From: CAYRYU01 sp964428355 | GTDB taxonomy: Bacteria > Muiribacteriota > Ozemobacteria > Ozemobacterales > Ozemobacteraceae | Assembly: GCA_964428355.1 (NCBI GenBank) | Contig: CAYRYU010000114.1 | Location: 1-21,691 of the forward strand | DNA: 21,691 bases | Direction: 5' to 3' | Shown here: in pieces, positions 14,424-21,691 of the stretch | Numbering within the stretch: position 1 is the first letter of the stretch | Layout of the letters: each line of letters begins with the position of its first letter | Position numbers and translations under genes: made by a program | The notes under the pieces: generated by a model | Seen by the model: only the letters and a program-made list of their open reading frames with translations | The model's database searches: none | Told to the model about the DNA's origin: nothing

Positions 14424-17204
14424 TCAGATGCTCCGGGAGATGGCAAGGACGGTCACGTCGTCGGTGTTGGGATGTCCGGCCATGTGTTCCCCGACCCGCC
14501 GGAAGCAGGCCTCGACGATCGCTTCCGGATCCCCCGCCGGAGCCTTTCCGACGGTCTCCTGGAGGCCCTCGAACCCGAACATCTTCTGCGTGTCGTTGAT
14601 CGCCTCGGTGACCCCGTCGGTGTAGCAGACGACGGTATCTCCCGGTGCCAGTGGCTGGACGGCCAGCTTCCACTCGGCTTTCTTCCGGCTCCCGATCGGA
14701 TAGTTGATCAGTTTGACATACTCGGGCCCTTTACCACCCAGGCAGAAGAGCGGGGCCGGATGCCCGGCCGAGGTCCATGTCAGGGTGTGGTTCCTCCCGT
14801 CCAAAATCCCCGCGACCATCGTTGCAAGCTTCTTCTTCTTCACCACGGAGTACAACATCGCGTTCATCCGGTCCAGAAAACGCGGCAGCCCGTCGTTCTT
14901 CCGGGCCGAGATGAGCGCAACGGTCTTGGCCATGGTGGTCAGGAGAGCCGCGCTGACGCCGTGACCGGTCACGTCGCCCAGGACAAGCAGCAGCCTCTGG
15001 TCTGGAAGGGGTAAAAGATCGAGATAGTCACCCCCCACCTCGACCATGCTCTGGTACCGGAAGGCGATACGGTATCCCGGGAAATCCGGAGGTCTGGAAG
15101 GAATGATCCGTTGCTGGACCACCCTGGCCATGTCGAGATCCTGGCGCTCCGCAAGCATGGCGTTGAAGGCTTTCCCCAGGCGTCCGAACTCGTCCTGGCC
15201 CAGGTCGGGGAGCCGGAAGGCGAGGTTCCCACCTTCCAGCGCCTGGATTCCCGAGGTGATCTCCCGCACGGGCCGAAGTAGAGCATGCGAAGTCAGCCGT
15301 GCAACCAGGAGCGAAAGGACCAACGCCAGGGCGACTCCTCCCCAGAAAAGGAGCCTGACCTGGCCTATGGCCTTTCGCACAGGTTCGAGATCGTACCATG
15401 TCAGGTAAGCCACATCCTGCAACAATCCGCTTGGAAATGCGGAAACCAGCAACGAACGACCTTTCGATCTCGCGTGTCCGGCAACCGACTGGTTCCCTGC
15501 AATGGCTTCCGAAACGAGCTTCTTCAACCCTGGAACCGCAGGGGGTGCGGGAAACCACTGACCCAGCGACTTGTCGAAGGCATACACGCCGGAAGCCAAC
15601 GATCCGCTGAGGAAGAAGAATTTGTCAGTCTCGCGTCCCTGGCCGGTCAGAAAAAAGACAGCCTTCCGCTTCTGCGAGGGGGGCTGGATGTCCCAGAAGA
15701 TGAAATTCCGCTCCTTTCCAGCCTGAAGGAACCTGAGATGGTCCGGATGATCCTGAAGGAGCCCGAACCCGAGCCTACGGCTGGAAAAAACAGCCTTGGA
15801 AAGCGACTCGAGGGGGGACCTTGAGGGCGGGGGCTCGATTCCCAGGAACCGCTCCATCGCAAGGGTCGAGATGGTTCCGGCATACTCCGCCAGGAGATCC
15901 TCGGGAGGCCACCGAGAAAGGATCCGGTTCTCGATGTCACGGGTTCCGAGGTTGGCTATCCGCCTGGTATCCCACAGCCGGCGGCACAACCGGTCACTGG
16001 CCTCGCTCTTCCCCGCCTGGATCGAGGGATGGTCGCGGAGCTTCCGGAAAAAGTTCTGAAGACGCTCGGTCCGCCAACGGACCGCATCGTCCATTTCTTG
16101 AAGGCGGGATAGATTCCTTTCGTGGGCCTCCCTTTCGAGGAGGGTGGCCCGCTCCCCGAATGAGCGGACTCCGACCGCAAGCAGCAACCCCGCCGGAACA
16201 AGCAACGCGAGCGAGAAGAGCAGGGAGAGCCTCACGGGAAGCGGGGATCTTTGGAGCGGCGACCAGAACCCGGTCTGCCATAAGCCCCATCCCGCCAGGA
16301 GGACGACCAACCCCATGATCGACACTCGCTCCCGAAACCTTTGGTATCGGTCACCCGCCCGCGGCAAAGCTCTCATGATCCAGGTACCACCGGGAAGGCG
16401 GAAGAGCCGGCAGAGATGACCGTTTGCATCGAAGGCGTTGAGGCCCGACCGGCCGGCGGAAACCAGCGCCTTGCGCCAATCCTCCCATTTCCCCTTCCCC
16501 CGGACCATCCAACGGTGGGATTGGGGGGAGAACAGGATCCAGGTTCCAGACCGGCCGACTCCTCGGAGAAACTCGACTAGGTTTTCGAATTCGTCAGGTG
16601 GACGTAGAATGTAGGCAAGAAGGCCGCTCCTCCCCGGACCTCTCTTCCAGATGACGATTCCATCGGTGTTTCCCGGGCCAATTTCGTAGGGAGCGGCAGG
16701 CCGGCTTCGCAGGGTGTTAACGGTGAACCGTTTCCCGAAGATACGCTGATAGATCGGCTTGGGCCTGGAATCCGAACTTTCCACGAGCAGTTCCTCCCAG
16801 AGTCGTGTCAGGACCGATCTCGATTCCACGCGGATCCCCGGGGGAAGATGAAGGACCCCATCTGTGGAGAAGAAAACCACCTTCACCCCCAGGCTCTTTG
16901 GAAACGTCACCGGCAGGCTTCCCCCGCGGCTCGGACGGAAACCGTTCCGTTCGAGCCCCCGGAAACACTGTCTGAACGCGTGAGAAAAGCGTTCTTCCGG
17001 ATCGGAAGCGAACCGCACGAGCTGCAGGTGCCGGTCGAGAGCATCCGTCTGACGCGTGACGGTCTCCTGTTCCTGGTCGAGGAGAACACGGTCCACTGCG
17101 AACCAGGGAACGAGTATGGGAAGAACCATGAGCAAGAGAAAAGAGACTCCCCGGGTGGCGGAATCCGCCCACCGGGAAACGGAGCGAGACAGGACGCTGC
17201 TCAT
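14424..17204 (-). CDS. Membrane SpoIIE/RsbU-type PP2C phosphatase with two sensor regions and HAMP
   Basis: The protein has 926 residues. Order: TM1 (about 19-36), a large extracytoplasmic region (about 40-293), a TM pair (about 295-312 and 325-347), a second probable extracytoplasmic region (about 350-615), TM4 (about 617-636), HAMP (about 638-690), then the phosphatase domain. Metal-binding motifs are intact: VGGDYLD (Asp726), GDVTGHG (Asp744), SAGHPAPL, CYTDGVTEA (Asp863) and NTDDVT (Asp915, Asp916). Such enzymes dephosphorylate Ser/Thr, often on anti-sigma-antagonist proteins, but no STAS or anti-sigma gene is in view. ATG 17204 overlaps the upstream stop as ATGA and has GGGAGG before it, so translation is coupled to the paralogue upstream; the longer start at 17237 is rejected. 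Confidence 0.92.
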   Translation of the reverse strand: MSSVLSRSVSRWADSATRGVSFLLLMVLPILVPWFAVDRVLLDQEQETVTRQTDALDRHLQLVRFASDPEERFSHAFRQCFRGLERNGFRPSRGGSLPVTFPKSLGVKVVFFSTDGVLHLPPGIRVESRSVLTRLWEELLVESSDSRPKPIYQRIFGKRFTVNTLRSRPAAPYEIGPGNTDGIVIWKRGPGRSGLLAYILRPPDEFENLVEFLRGVGRSGTWILFSPQSHRWMVRGKGKWEDWRKALVSAGRSGLNAFDANGHLCRLFRLPGGTWIMRALPRAGDRYQRFRERVSIMGLVVLLAGWGLWQTGFWSPLQRSPLPVRLSLLFSLALLVPAGLLLAVGVRSFGERATLLEREAHERNLSRLQEMDDAVRWRTERLQNFFRKLRDHPSIQAGKSEASDRLCRRLWDTRRIANLGTRDIENRILSRWPPEDLLAEYAGTISTLAMERFLGIEPPPSRSPLESLSKAVFSSRRLGFGLLQDHPDHLRFLQAGKERNFIFWDIQPPSQKRKAVFFLTGQGRETDKFFFLSGSLASGVYAFDKSLGQWFPAPPAVPGLKKLVSEAIAGNQSVAGHARSKGRSLLVSAFPSGLLQDVAYLTWYDLEPVRKAIGQVRLLFWGGVALALVLSLLVARLTSHALLRPVREITSGIQALEGGNLAFRLPDLGQDEFGRLGKAFNAMLAERQDLDMARVVQQRIIPSRPPDFPGYRIAFRYQSMVEVGGDYLDLLPLPDQRLLLVLGDVTGHGVSAALLTTMAKTVALISARKNDGLPRFLDRMNAMLYSVVKKKKLATMVAGILDGRNHTLTWTSAGHPAPLFCLGGKGPEYVKLINYPIGSRKKAEWKLAVQPLAPGDTVVCYTDGVTEAINDTQKMFGFEGLQETVGKAPAGDPEAIVEACFRRVGEHMAGHPNTDDVTVLAISRSI

Positions 17205-20071
17205 GCTTTCCTCCCGCTGTCCCGCGACAGAGCGCAAAGGGAAACGTCATCCGGAAGTGGGGTGGAACCCCGGAAACTCTCCAGCTCTCTTTCAACCCGC
17301 TCCAGCATCGCCTCGGGACTTTCCCGAGAAGCCCCGCTCAGGATCTGCTCCACGCGGTCGTATCCGAATCTGGCACTTCCTCCGTCGTGTGCCTGGGCCA
17401 GCCCGTCAGAGAAGGAGAAAAGGAAATCACCCGGCTGAAGAACGATGCTTTGCGGGGAAAGTTGCAGATTCCGGCGGGTTCCGAGGGGGTAGTTGGGTTT
17501 TCCAACCCTTTTCAGGAAGCCCGCAGAGGGCCGTCCCCAAACGGGGAACGGGTTCCCGGCGAGGGATACTTCGACCCGCCCCTCCCCGGGAGTCAGCAAC
17601 AGGAAAGCGCAAGAGAAGCGGTTCGGGCGGGCCACCTCCTGGACCATCCGGTTCAGCTCGCCTAGGAATTCCTCGGGTTTTCCCCTCTCCTCGAGGAACA
17701 AGGTGACCGCGGCCTTCACCATGGCGACCACCAATGCTCCGCTCGTTCCGGTCCCCGACACGTCTCCCAGGAGGATTCCGAACCGACCGTCGGGAAAAGC
17801 GAGCACCTCGCCGTAATCACCGCCGACGCCTGCGCTCCGCCGGATCCGAAGATCAAAACGGTATCCCGGGATTTGGGGCCAGGTCATAGGCATGATGGTG
17901 TCCTGGATGTCCTTGGCCACATCGAATTCGTGGACATTTTCGAGCATCCTGTTGAATGCCCCCGCCACCCGGCCCAGCTCATCGGGTGCCCGGACGGGGA
18001 TCTCGTAATCCCGCTCCCGGCGGCGCATAGCCTCGATACCGTCGGAGAGATCGCTGATGGGCAGGAGAAGGCCGTTGGCGAGCAGCCAGGTTGCACTCAC
18101 CCCGACGAGGATCGCGATGAGGATTCCCCATCCAACCCTGTTTCGGAGCGGTTTCCCCTGGAACTCCCAGGCGGCCTCGGGAATCATGGCAACCAGGACT
18201 AGGTTCCCCATCTTCCGGCTGCCGTAACCCAACGCGAGGAAGGGGGTTCCTGCGATCGACAGGCTCGAGGTCTGCTCCCCGCCGCCCCGGATCACGGCCG
18301 CGGTAAGTGCTTTCATCGTCCGGCCCGGGCGCCGCAGGCCGAACCACTGACCCGTCTGGCCGTCAAATGCCACGATCCGGAACTCCCGATTTCGGATGAG
18401 GTTCCGCTGGATGTATGTTTCCACCGCGCTTTCCCTGCTCCGCATGATGTTGACGAAAGCCGCGGGCCGGCTCCTGTCGTTGCCCAGGTCCCAGAACCAG
18501 AACAGGATCGTGTTTCCCGCCTCGAAGGGAACCAACCTGCCCGGTTTTCGGAGGTGCTCGTGGAACGCCATATACGGATGCTCGAACAGCTCCTGCATGA
18601 CCATCAGAAGAGGGGATTTCCGGGTCGGTTCCCCGCCCCCGCCGCTTACACGGCTTCCGAACTCCACGATTACGTATTCCGACAGGGATGAAAACAGCCG
18701 GTTCATCCCGTCGTCGCTGAACCCGTCCTCGAGGTGGAGCCAGACTTCCTTTTTCCAGTCCCGGATTTCCAGCCGGTCGACGAGTTTCCGCTCCAGAACC
18801 CGGACTGCGACGCGGCGGAAGGACTCACGATCCTCCGGAGTCCGGCGGCTCTTGAAGGCGAGGCGGGTGAGCCTTCGGCAGGTTCGTTCGGTACGCGCGG
18901 TTTCGCGGCGAAATTCGTCGTCGAACTCCATCAACATCGAGCGGGCCCGCTGGATCACCTCTCCCCTTCGCAGGCTCGCTCCGTCGGCCAGGACTCCGAA
19001 GGTTAGAACCCCGACCCCCACGAGAGGAAGCACGATGACATATCCGAACATTCCCAGAAGGCGGACTGCCAGAGGCGAGCCCTGGATAGATCTCTGGAGA
19101 GGGAAGAAGAGGAGGATCCCGCCAAGGATGAGGAACGGAACCCCCACTGACCTGACCCGCGAGGTTTCCCATCCCCTCACGTGGAGGAGATCCTTTTCCA
19201 TTACCAACCACCCATGCCCCGCAAGCCGCTCAACAAGCGTGATCTTCGCTTCAACCGGTTGTTCGGGGGATTGCCCTCGCCTGAATCCACGGATCAGACT
19301 TCCGACCCTTCCCGACTCCCAGGTTTTTGTCCCGATGAACCGGCGGGTTCCGGGGAAAACCACCGCGGCCCGGAGACCCTGCCTCGAAACGGAGGCCCAG
19401 GAACGGAAAGCCTCCTTCAGACGCCACCCCGGGTCGGGCGGGATTGCCAGGATCAGGTCGACCGGGGCGGAGGCTTTCCTTTCCCAGAGCAACCAGGCGG
19501 AATTCCGCCCCCAGATGACGGGATAGGGATACCCTGGCTGGGACCGGAACGCCCGGGGATCGAAGCTCACCCCGAACGCGTGTTCCCACAGGCGGATGTC
19601 TTCCGGTTCCGGGTCACTGCCGGCGTCAAGAACCACCGCCAACCGTTCGAGAGCTTCCTGAGCACCTGACGCGAGAGGAGGATGGAAGAGGCCGTCAGGG
19701 GCCAGGGGGCGTCCATTCCTCACCCATGCCGATCCCTCCGGCCAAAGTGAAGTCCCGCTCCCCGAGGAAAAGCCGGCCTCCCCTGGAGCGCATGCTGGAC
19801 GTTGGTCCCCTTGCGGGTCGGAAACCGCGCTCGACTCATCCGGTGAGGCAAAGTCTTTGCGTTCACTCTGGAAACGCGCCAGAATGACCTCTTCGGGGGT
19901 AGCGAAGGCCAGGATGTTCCGGGCCTCCTGGGCAAGATCGAGCCTGGCCTCCCTCGCCTCCATTTCCCCCAGGAAACGGAAGGCGCGGTCGGCCGCCGCC
20001 ACGCCCAGGACCGCTGGAATGACGACAAACAGCAGGATTCCCGCGATCGAAGCCAGCGAAGGTCTGATCAT
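17201..20071 (-). CDS. Membrane SpoIIE-type PP2C phosphatase paralogue, altered signature residues
   Basis: The protein has 956 residues with the same layout as its downstream partner: TM1 (about 6-27), a large outside region, a TM pair (about 308-324 and 338-360), a second outside region, TM4 (about 645-668), HAMP (about 670-712) and a C-terminal SpoIIE domain. Metal Asp residues are kept: VGGDYGE (Asp752), GDVSGTG (Asp770), SFSDGLAQA (Asp889) and LPDDVS (Asp941, Asp942). However, GHG reads GTG, and the usual AGHxP reads AGNPFP. The enzyme may therefore be active but tuned differently. ATG 20071 was chosen: it begins the first TM segment and has AGGGG five bases upstream. The open frame continues to 20341, but that extension overlaps promoters of the divergent gene and looks non-coding. 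First gene of the two-phosphatase operon. Confidence 0.9.
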   Translation of the reverse strand: MIRPSLASIAGILLFVVIPAVLGVAAADRAFRFLGEMEAREARLDLAQEARNILAFATPEEVILARFQSERKDFASPDESSAVSDPQGDQRPACAPGEAGFSSGSGTSLWPEGSAWVRNGRPLAPDGLFHPPLASGAQEALERLAVVLDAGSDPEPEDIRLWEHAFGVSFDPRAFRSQPGYPYPVIWGRNSAWLLWERKASAPVDLILAIPPDPGWRLKEAFRSWASVSRQGLRAAVVFPGTRRFIGTKTWESGRVGSLIRGFRRGQSPEQPVEAKITLVERLAGHGWLVMEKDLLHVRGWETSRVRSVGVPFLILGGILLFFPLQRSIQGSPLAVRLLGMFGYVIVLPLVGVGVLTFGVLADGASLRRGEVIQRARSMLMEFDDEFRRETARTERTCRRLTRLAFKSRRTPEDRESFRRVAVRVLERKLVDRLEIRDWKKEVWLHLEDGFSDDGMNRLFSSLSEYVIVEFGSRVSGGGGEPTRKSPLLMVMQELFEHPYMAFHEHLRKPGRLVPFEAGNTILFWFWDLGNDRSRPAAFVNIMRSRESAVETYIQRNLIRNREFRIVAFDGQTGQWFGLRRPGRTMKALTAAVIRGGGEQTSSLSIAGTPFLALGYGSRKMGNLVLVAMIPEAAWEFQGKPLRNRVGWGILIAILVGVSATWLLANGLLLPISDLSDGIEAMRRRERDYEIPVRAPDELGRVAGAFNRMLENVHEFDVAKDIQDTIMPMTWPQIPGYRFDLRIRRSAGVGGDYGEVLAFPDGRFGILLGDVSGTGTSGALVVAMVKAAVTLFLEERGKPEEFLGELNRMVQEVARPNRFSCAFLLLTPGEGRVEVSLAGNPFPVWGRPSAGFLKRVGKPNYPLGTRRNLQLSPQSIVLQPGDFLFSFSDGLAQAHDGGSARFGYDRVEQILSGASRESPEAMLERVERELESFRGSTPLPDDVSLCALSRDSGRKA

Positions 20072-20186
20072 GAAACCCCTGTTCCCGGCCCGAAAAGACC
20101 ATGGGAAAACCTTGACTCCCGCCCCCTGGGCGCGCGCCCGTCCCACATCCCGTCCCGGGAAACCTTTCGCAGGTCGGTTTTCGTCG

Positions 20187-20195
20187 AATATACCA
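20187..20195 (-). promoter_or_regulatory. Candidate extended -10 promoter for the phosphatase operon
   Basis: On the minus strand TG-G-TATATT (hexamer 20192-20187) fits an extended -10 element. No convincing -35 is visible. It would give a leader of about 109 bases before ATG 20071. The 305-bp gap 20072-20376 otherwise holds only this and the divergent promoter. Confidence 0.45.
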
Positions 20196-20275
20196 TAAGT
20201 TCCATCCTGCACGAGAGACCCGGAGTCGTGATCCTGAACTTCGGGGAAAGTTTCCTGGTACTTTGTTCTAACCCT

Positions 20276-20304
20276 TTGACCTGGATGGGAAGGCGTGATA
20301 TCGT
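20276..20304 (+). promoter_or_regulatory. Candidate promoter for the small exported protein gene
   Basis: TTGACC (20276-20281) and TATCGT (20299-20304) have a 17-bp spacer, with TG-A before the -10 making it an extended element. Predicted start near 20311, about 66 bases before ATG 20377. Confidence 0.6.
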
Positions 20305-20376
20305 TCAGCTTCCACCGGAATCCGCCCGGGGTACCGGTCACGGAGGAAGGGGAATCTCAAAATTGGAGGGAGAAAA

Positions 20377-20916
20377 ATGAAACGAATCCTTTTGGTGGCA
20401 GTCTGTTCGATCCTTTGCATGTTGTTGGCGGGACCATCCTTCGCCGCGGGAACCACTTTTGTCTATCCTGACGAGAAGAACCCGATGTTCGAGCTCACCT
20501 TCCCCGAGAAGTGGAAGACCGAGATGGCCGATGACGGAGTTCTTCACGCCTACCCCGAAAACTGGGAAGTGTACTGGATCATGTCCGTTGTGGAAGGCAG
20601 CGAGAAAGACAATGCCAAAGAGGAAGAGGCCATGGAAAAGTTGATCGGCCAGTGGATCAAGGACTACAAGTATGAGGAAAAAGCTCAGGAGACCAAGATC
20701 AACGACATCGATTTCTATGTCTGGAATGGCTCCGGAATTGACAACTACAAGGACTCCAAGACCTTCGGGAAACCCGTTTCCGTCTATTATTGCGAGTTCG
20801 TTCCCAAGGAAGGCGTTACCGCGCACATCATCTCCTTCGAGGATCCCGCTAATTCTGCGAAGTACGAAGCCGACATGAAGTCCATCCTCGAATCCATCAA
20901 AAAGCCCAAGAAGTAG
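20377..20916 (+). CDS. Small exported protein, function unknown
   Basis: The protein has 179 residues. A signal peptide covers 1-23 (Lys-Arg start, hydrophobic core, cleavage after SFA). The mature part is rich in Lys and Glu. It opens with FELTFPEKWKTE and closes with a helix YEADMKSILESIKK. This start (a strand then FPxxW) and ending helix recall PsbP/Mog1-like small secreted domains, but I cannot assign a family. The start has GGAGGG seven bases upstream and a good promoter at 20276-20304. It is transcribed divergently from the phosphatase operon and is followed by a strong palindrome. Confidence 0.85.
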   Translation: MKRILLVAVCSILCMLLAGPSFAAGTTFVYPDEKNPMFELTFPEKWKTEMADDGVLHAYPENWEVYWIMSVVEGSEKDNAKEEEAMEKLIGQWIKDYKYEEKAQETKINDIDFYVWNGSGIDNYKDSKTFGKPVSVYYCEFVPKEGVTAHIISFEDPANSAKYEADMKSILESIKKPKK

Positions 20917-20926
20917 AAAAGCCGAT

Positions 20927-20974
20927 TTCTGGGGACGTGATACCAGACTCAGGTTCGATAACACGTCCCCAGAA
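20927..20974. repeat. Long-armed palindrome, REP- or MITE-like
   Basis: TTCTGGGGACGTG (20927-20939) and CACGTCCCCAGAA (20962-20974) are perfect 13-base arms around a 22-base centre. It begins 10 bases after the stop of the exported protein gene. No T-run follows, so it is less like a simple terminator than a dispersed palindromic repeat of the kind linked to Y1 (RAYT) transposases. Copy number elsewhere cannot be judged here. Confidence 0.75.
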
Positions 20975-21503
20975 CTGGTCGGAGGCCTACAACATTGGCA
21001 GTGAAACGGATCTCGGTGACCGAAAGGGCCCGGGCCGCTCGAAAAGGAAATTTTGAGCAAGTTGTCGGGCAAGGTGGAATTTTTCGATAACCATCTCCAG
21101 AAGTGTCTTACCTCCAACCGGGATCTTGTAAACTGGAGAAAGCAGGTGACGACCGGCCACCTCGACCTGGCCCGCAAGGATGGGGATCTCGTCCCGTTCG
21201 AAAAAACGGAACAGAGATTTCCCGGTGGAAACTCACGAAAGCCTGGCCATGCAAACTAGTAGACAATCCCAAAGAAGCCACAGCCACCGGAACTTCCGAT
21301 GCTTTTCCTTTGGAGGAGGTCCTGCTCACCACCGAAGGAATCCAACGAGTGAAATGATCTTCCGAAGCGCTCCGGTTCAGGAGCGTGGAACCTGTTTTCT
21401 TAAGGGGGAAAGGTGTGGAGGTGAACGTATTCCTTTCCGCAACATAGTCAGGAATTTCCTCCATTTTGAGGAAAGTGCAGGGAGATTTCCCTTGGAGGCG
21501 ACA
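20975..21503 (+). other. Gap with possible gene remains
   Basis: About 530 bases without a convincing gene. On the plus strand a short open stretch from 20994 reads LAVKRISVTERARAARKGNF and stops at 21089 or so; another frame from a TTG at 21053 to 21259 could encode 68 residues (KVEFFDNHLQKCLTSNRD and onward). Both look protein-like in part but have poor starts, and they overlap out of frame, as expected for a decayed gene. I recognise no family. The rest, from about 21260 to 21503, holds a small hairpin and the ribosome-binding site of the next gene. Confidence 0.3.
21368..21385 (+). terminator. Weak terminator-like hairpin
   Basis: CGCTCC (21368-21373) pairs with GGAGCG (21380-21385) around a 6-base loop. 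A short T-rich tract (TGTTTTCTT) begins about seven bases later, so the spacing is poor for an intrinsic terminator. Confidence 0.25.
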
Positions 21504-21691
21504 ATGGGCAGGTTTCACCGGGCGATATTCGCGGGAGTGCTTCTTCTGGCAGCCATCGGCACGGGAATCTCGGATAACCTTCCCAATGCTGATTTTATCT
21601 CGGTTTCAGTGGATCCCAGGGTGGAGTTGATGAGCATCATTTTCCGCCTTGCTGGAAATCAAGAGTATGGGAAATGCAAAATTCCCTCTTA
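21504..21691 (+). CDS. DUF4932-type exported protein, N-terminus only
   Basis: Sixty-two codons are visible before the window ends. A signal peptide (Arg-His-Arg start, hydrophobic core FAGVLLLAAIGTG) is followed by SVSVDPRVELMSIIFRLAG and then EYGKCKIP. The VDPRVELMSII..LAG..EY pattern matches the start of DUF4932 proteins as I remember them. Those are secreted or lipoprotein-like proteins without an established role, and any catalytic motif would lie outside the window. GGAGG sits five bases before ATG 21504. The gene continues past the right edge. Confidence 0.75.
   Translation, partial: MGRFHRAIFAGVLLLAAIGTGISDNLPNADFISVSVDPRVELMSIIFRLAGNQEYGKCKIPS

Noticed and set aside
13032..15014. 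Plus-strand open frame of 660 codons
   Set aside because: It runs antisense across the nucleotidase and into the phosphatase gene, both of which carry clear catalytic motifs.
20072..20341. N-terminal extension of the first phosphatase
   Set aside because: The extra 90 codons overlap promoter elements on both strands and precede a natural TM-first start at 20071.
21108..21518. Minus-strand open frame of 136 codons
   Set aside because: It has no ribosome-binding site or domain and overlaps the start of the DUF4932 gene on the other strand.
1..21691. CRISPR arrays, tRNA or rRNA genes, known riboswitches
   Set aside because: No spaced direct repeats, no clover-leaf-like segments ending in CCA and no recognised riboswitch core were seen by eye; a covariance-model scan would be decisive.

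Overview
The window is a gene-dense, moderately GC-rich stretch of bacterial chromosome. I see no rRNA, tRNA, CRISPR array, intact insertion sequence or phage gene. The gene content points to a signalling-rich, Gram-negative-type bacterium: a large membrane Ser/Thr kinase, two very large SpoIIE/PP2C phosphatases with paired sensor regions, HEAT-repeat and SYLF proteins, and several exported proteins. A little-studied deep lineage (for example Riflebacteria-like) would fit, but the sequence alone does not prove a taxon.

Layout. (1) 1-3350, minus strand: a protease-like protein that runs off the left edge and joins a Clp/Hsp100-type AAA+ ATPase to an FtsH-type M41 zinc peptidase; just upstream is a Fic-protein pseudogene that has lost its catalytic middle; then a two-domain NUDIX protein. 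(2) 3423-11280, plus strand: five membrane or envelope genes. They are a four-TM protein built as an internal duplication, a Ser/Thr kinase with a long tail and C-terminal membrane segments, a membrane-anchored HEAT-repeat protein carrying an in-frame tandem repeat with hairpin symmetry, a small one-TM protein, and a secreted SYLF-domain protein. (3) 11365-14219, minus strand: two exported phosphoesterases, a 2H-type phosphoesterase and a 5'-nucleotidase/2',3'-cyclic phosphodiesterase family enzyme. Their codon choice looks different from the neighbours. (4) 14424-20071, minus strand: two paralogous membrane PP2C (SpoIIE/RsbU-type) phosphatases, translationally coupled by an ATGA overlap. (5) 20072-21691: a divergent promoter region, a small exported protein, a strong 13-bp-arm palindrome, a stretch of possible gene remains, and the start of a DUF4932-type exported protein cut by the right edge.

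How they may work together (inference): regions 2 and 4 could form opposing kinase and phosphatase arms of a membrane Ser/Thr signalling network, with the HEAT, duplicated-membrane and SYLF proteins as scaffolds or outputs. Region 3 looks like a periplasmic nucleotide-scavenging pair. The most unusual single item is the Clp-type AAA+/M41 fusion at the left edge. Many long open frames antisense to these genes are shadows and are not annotated.
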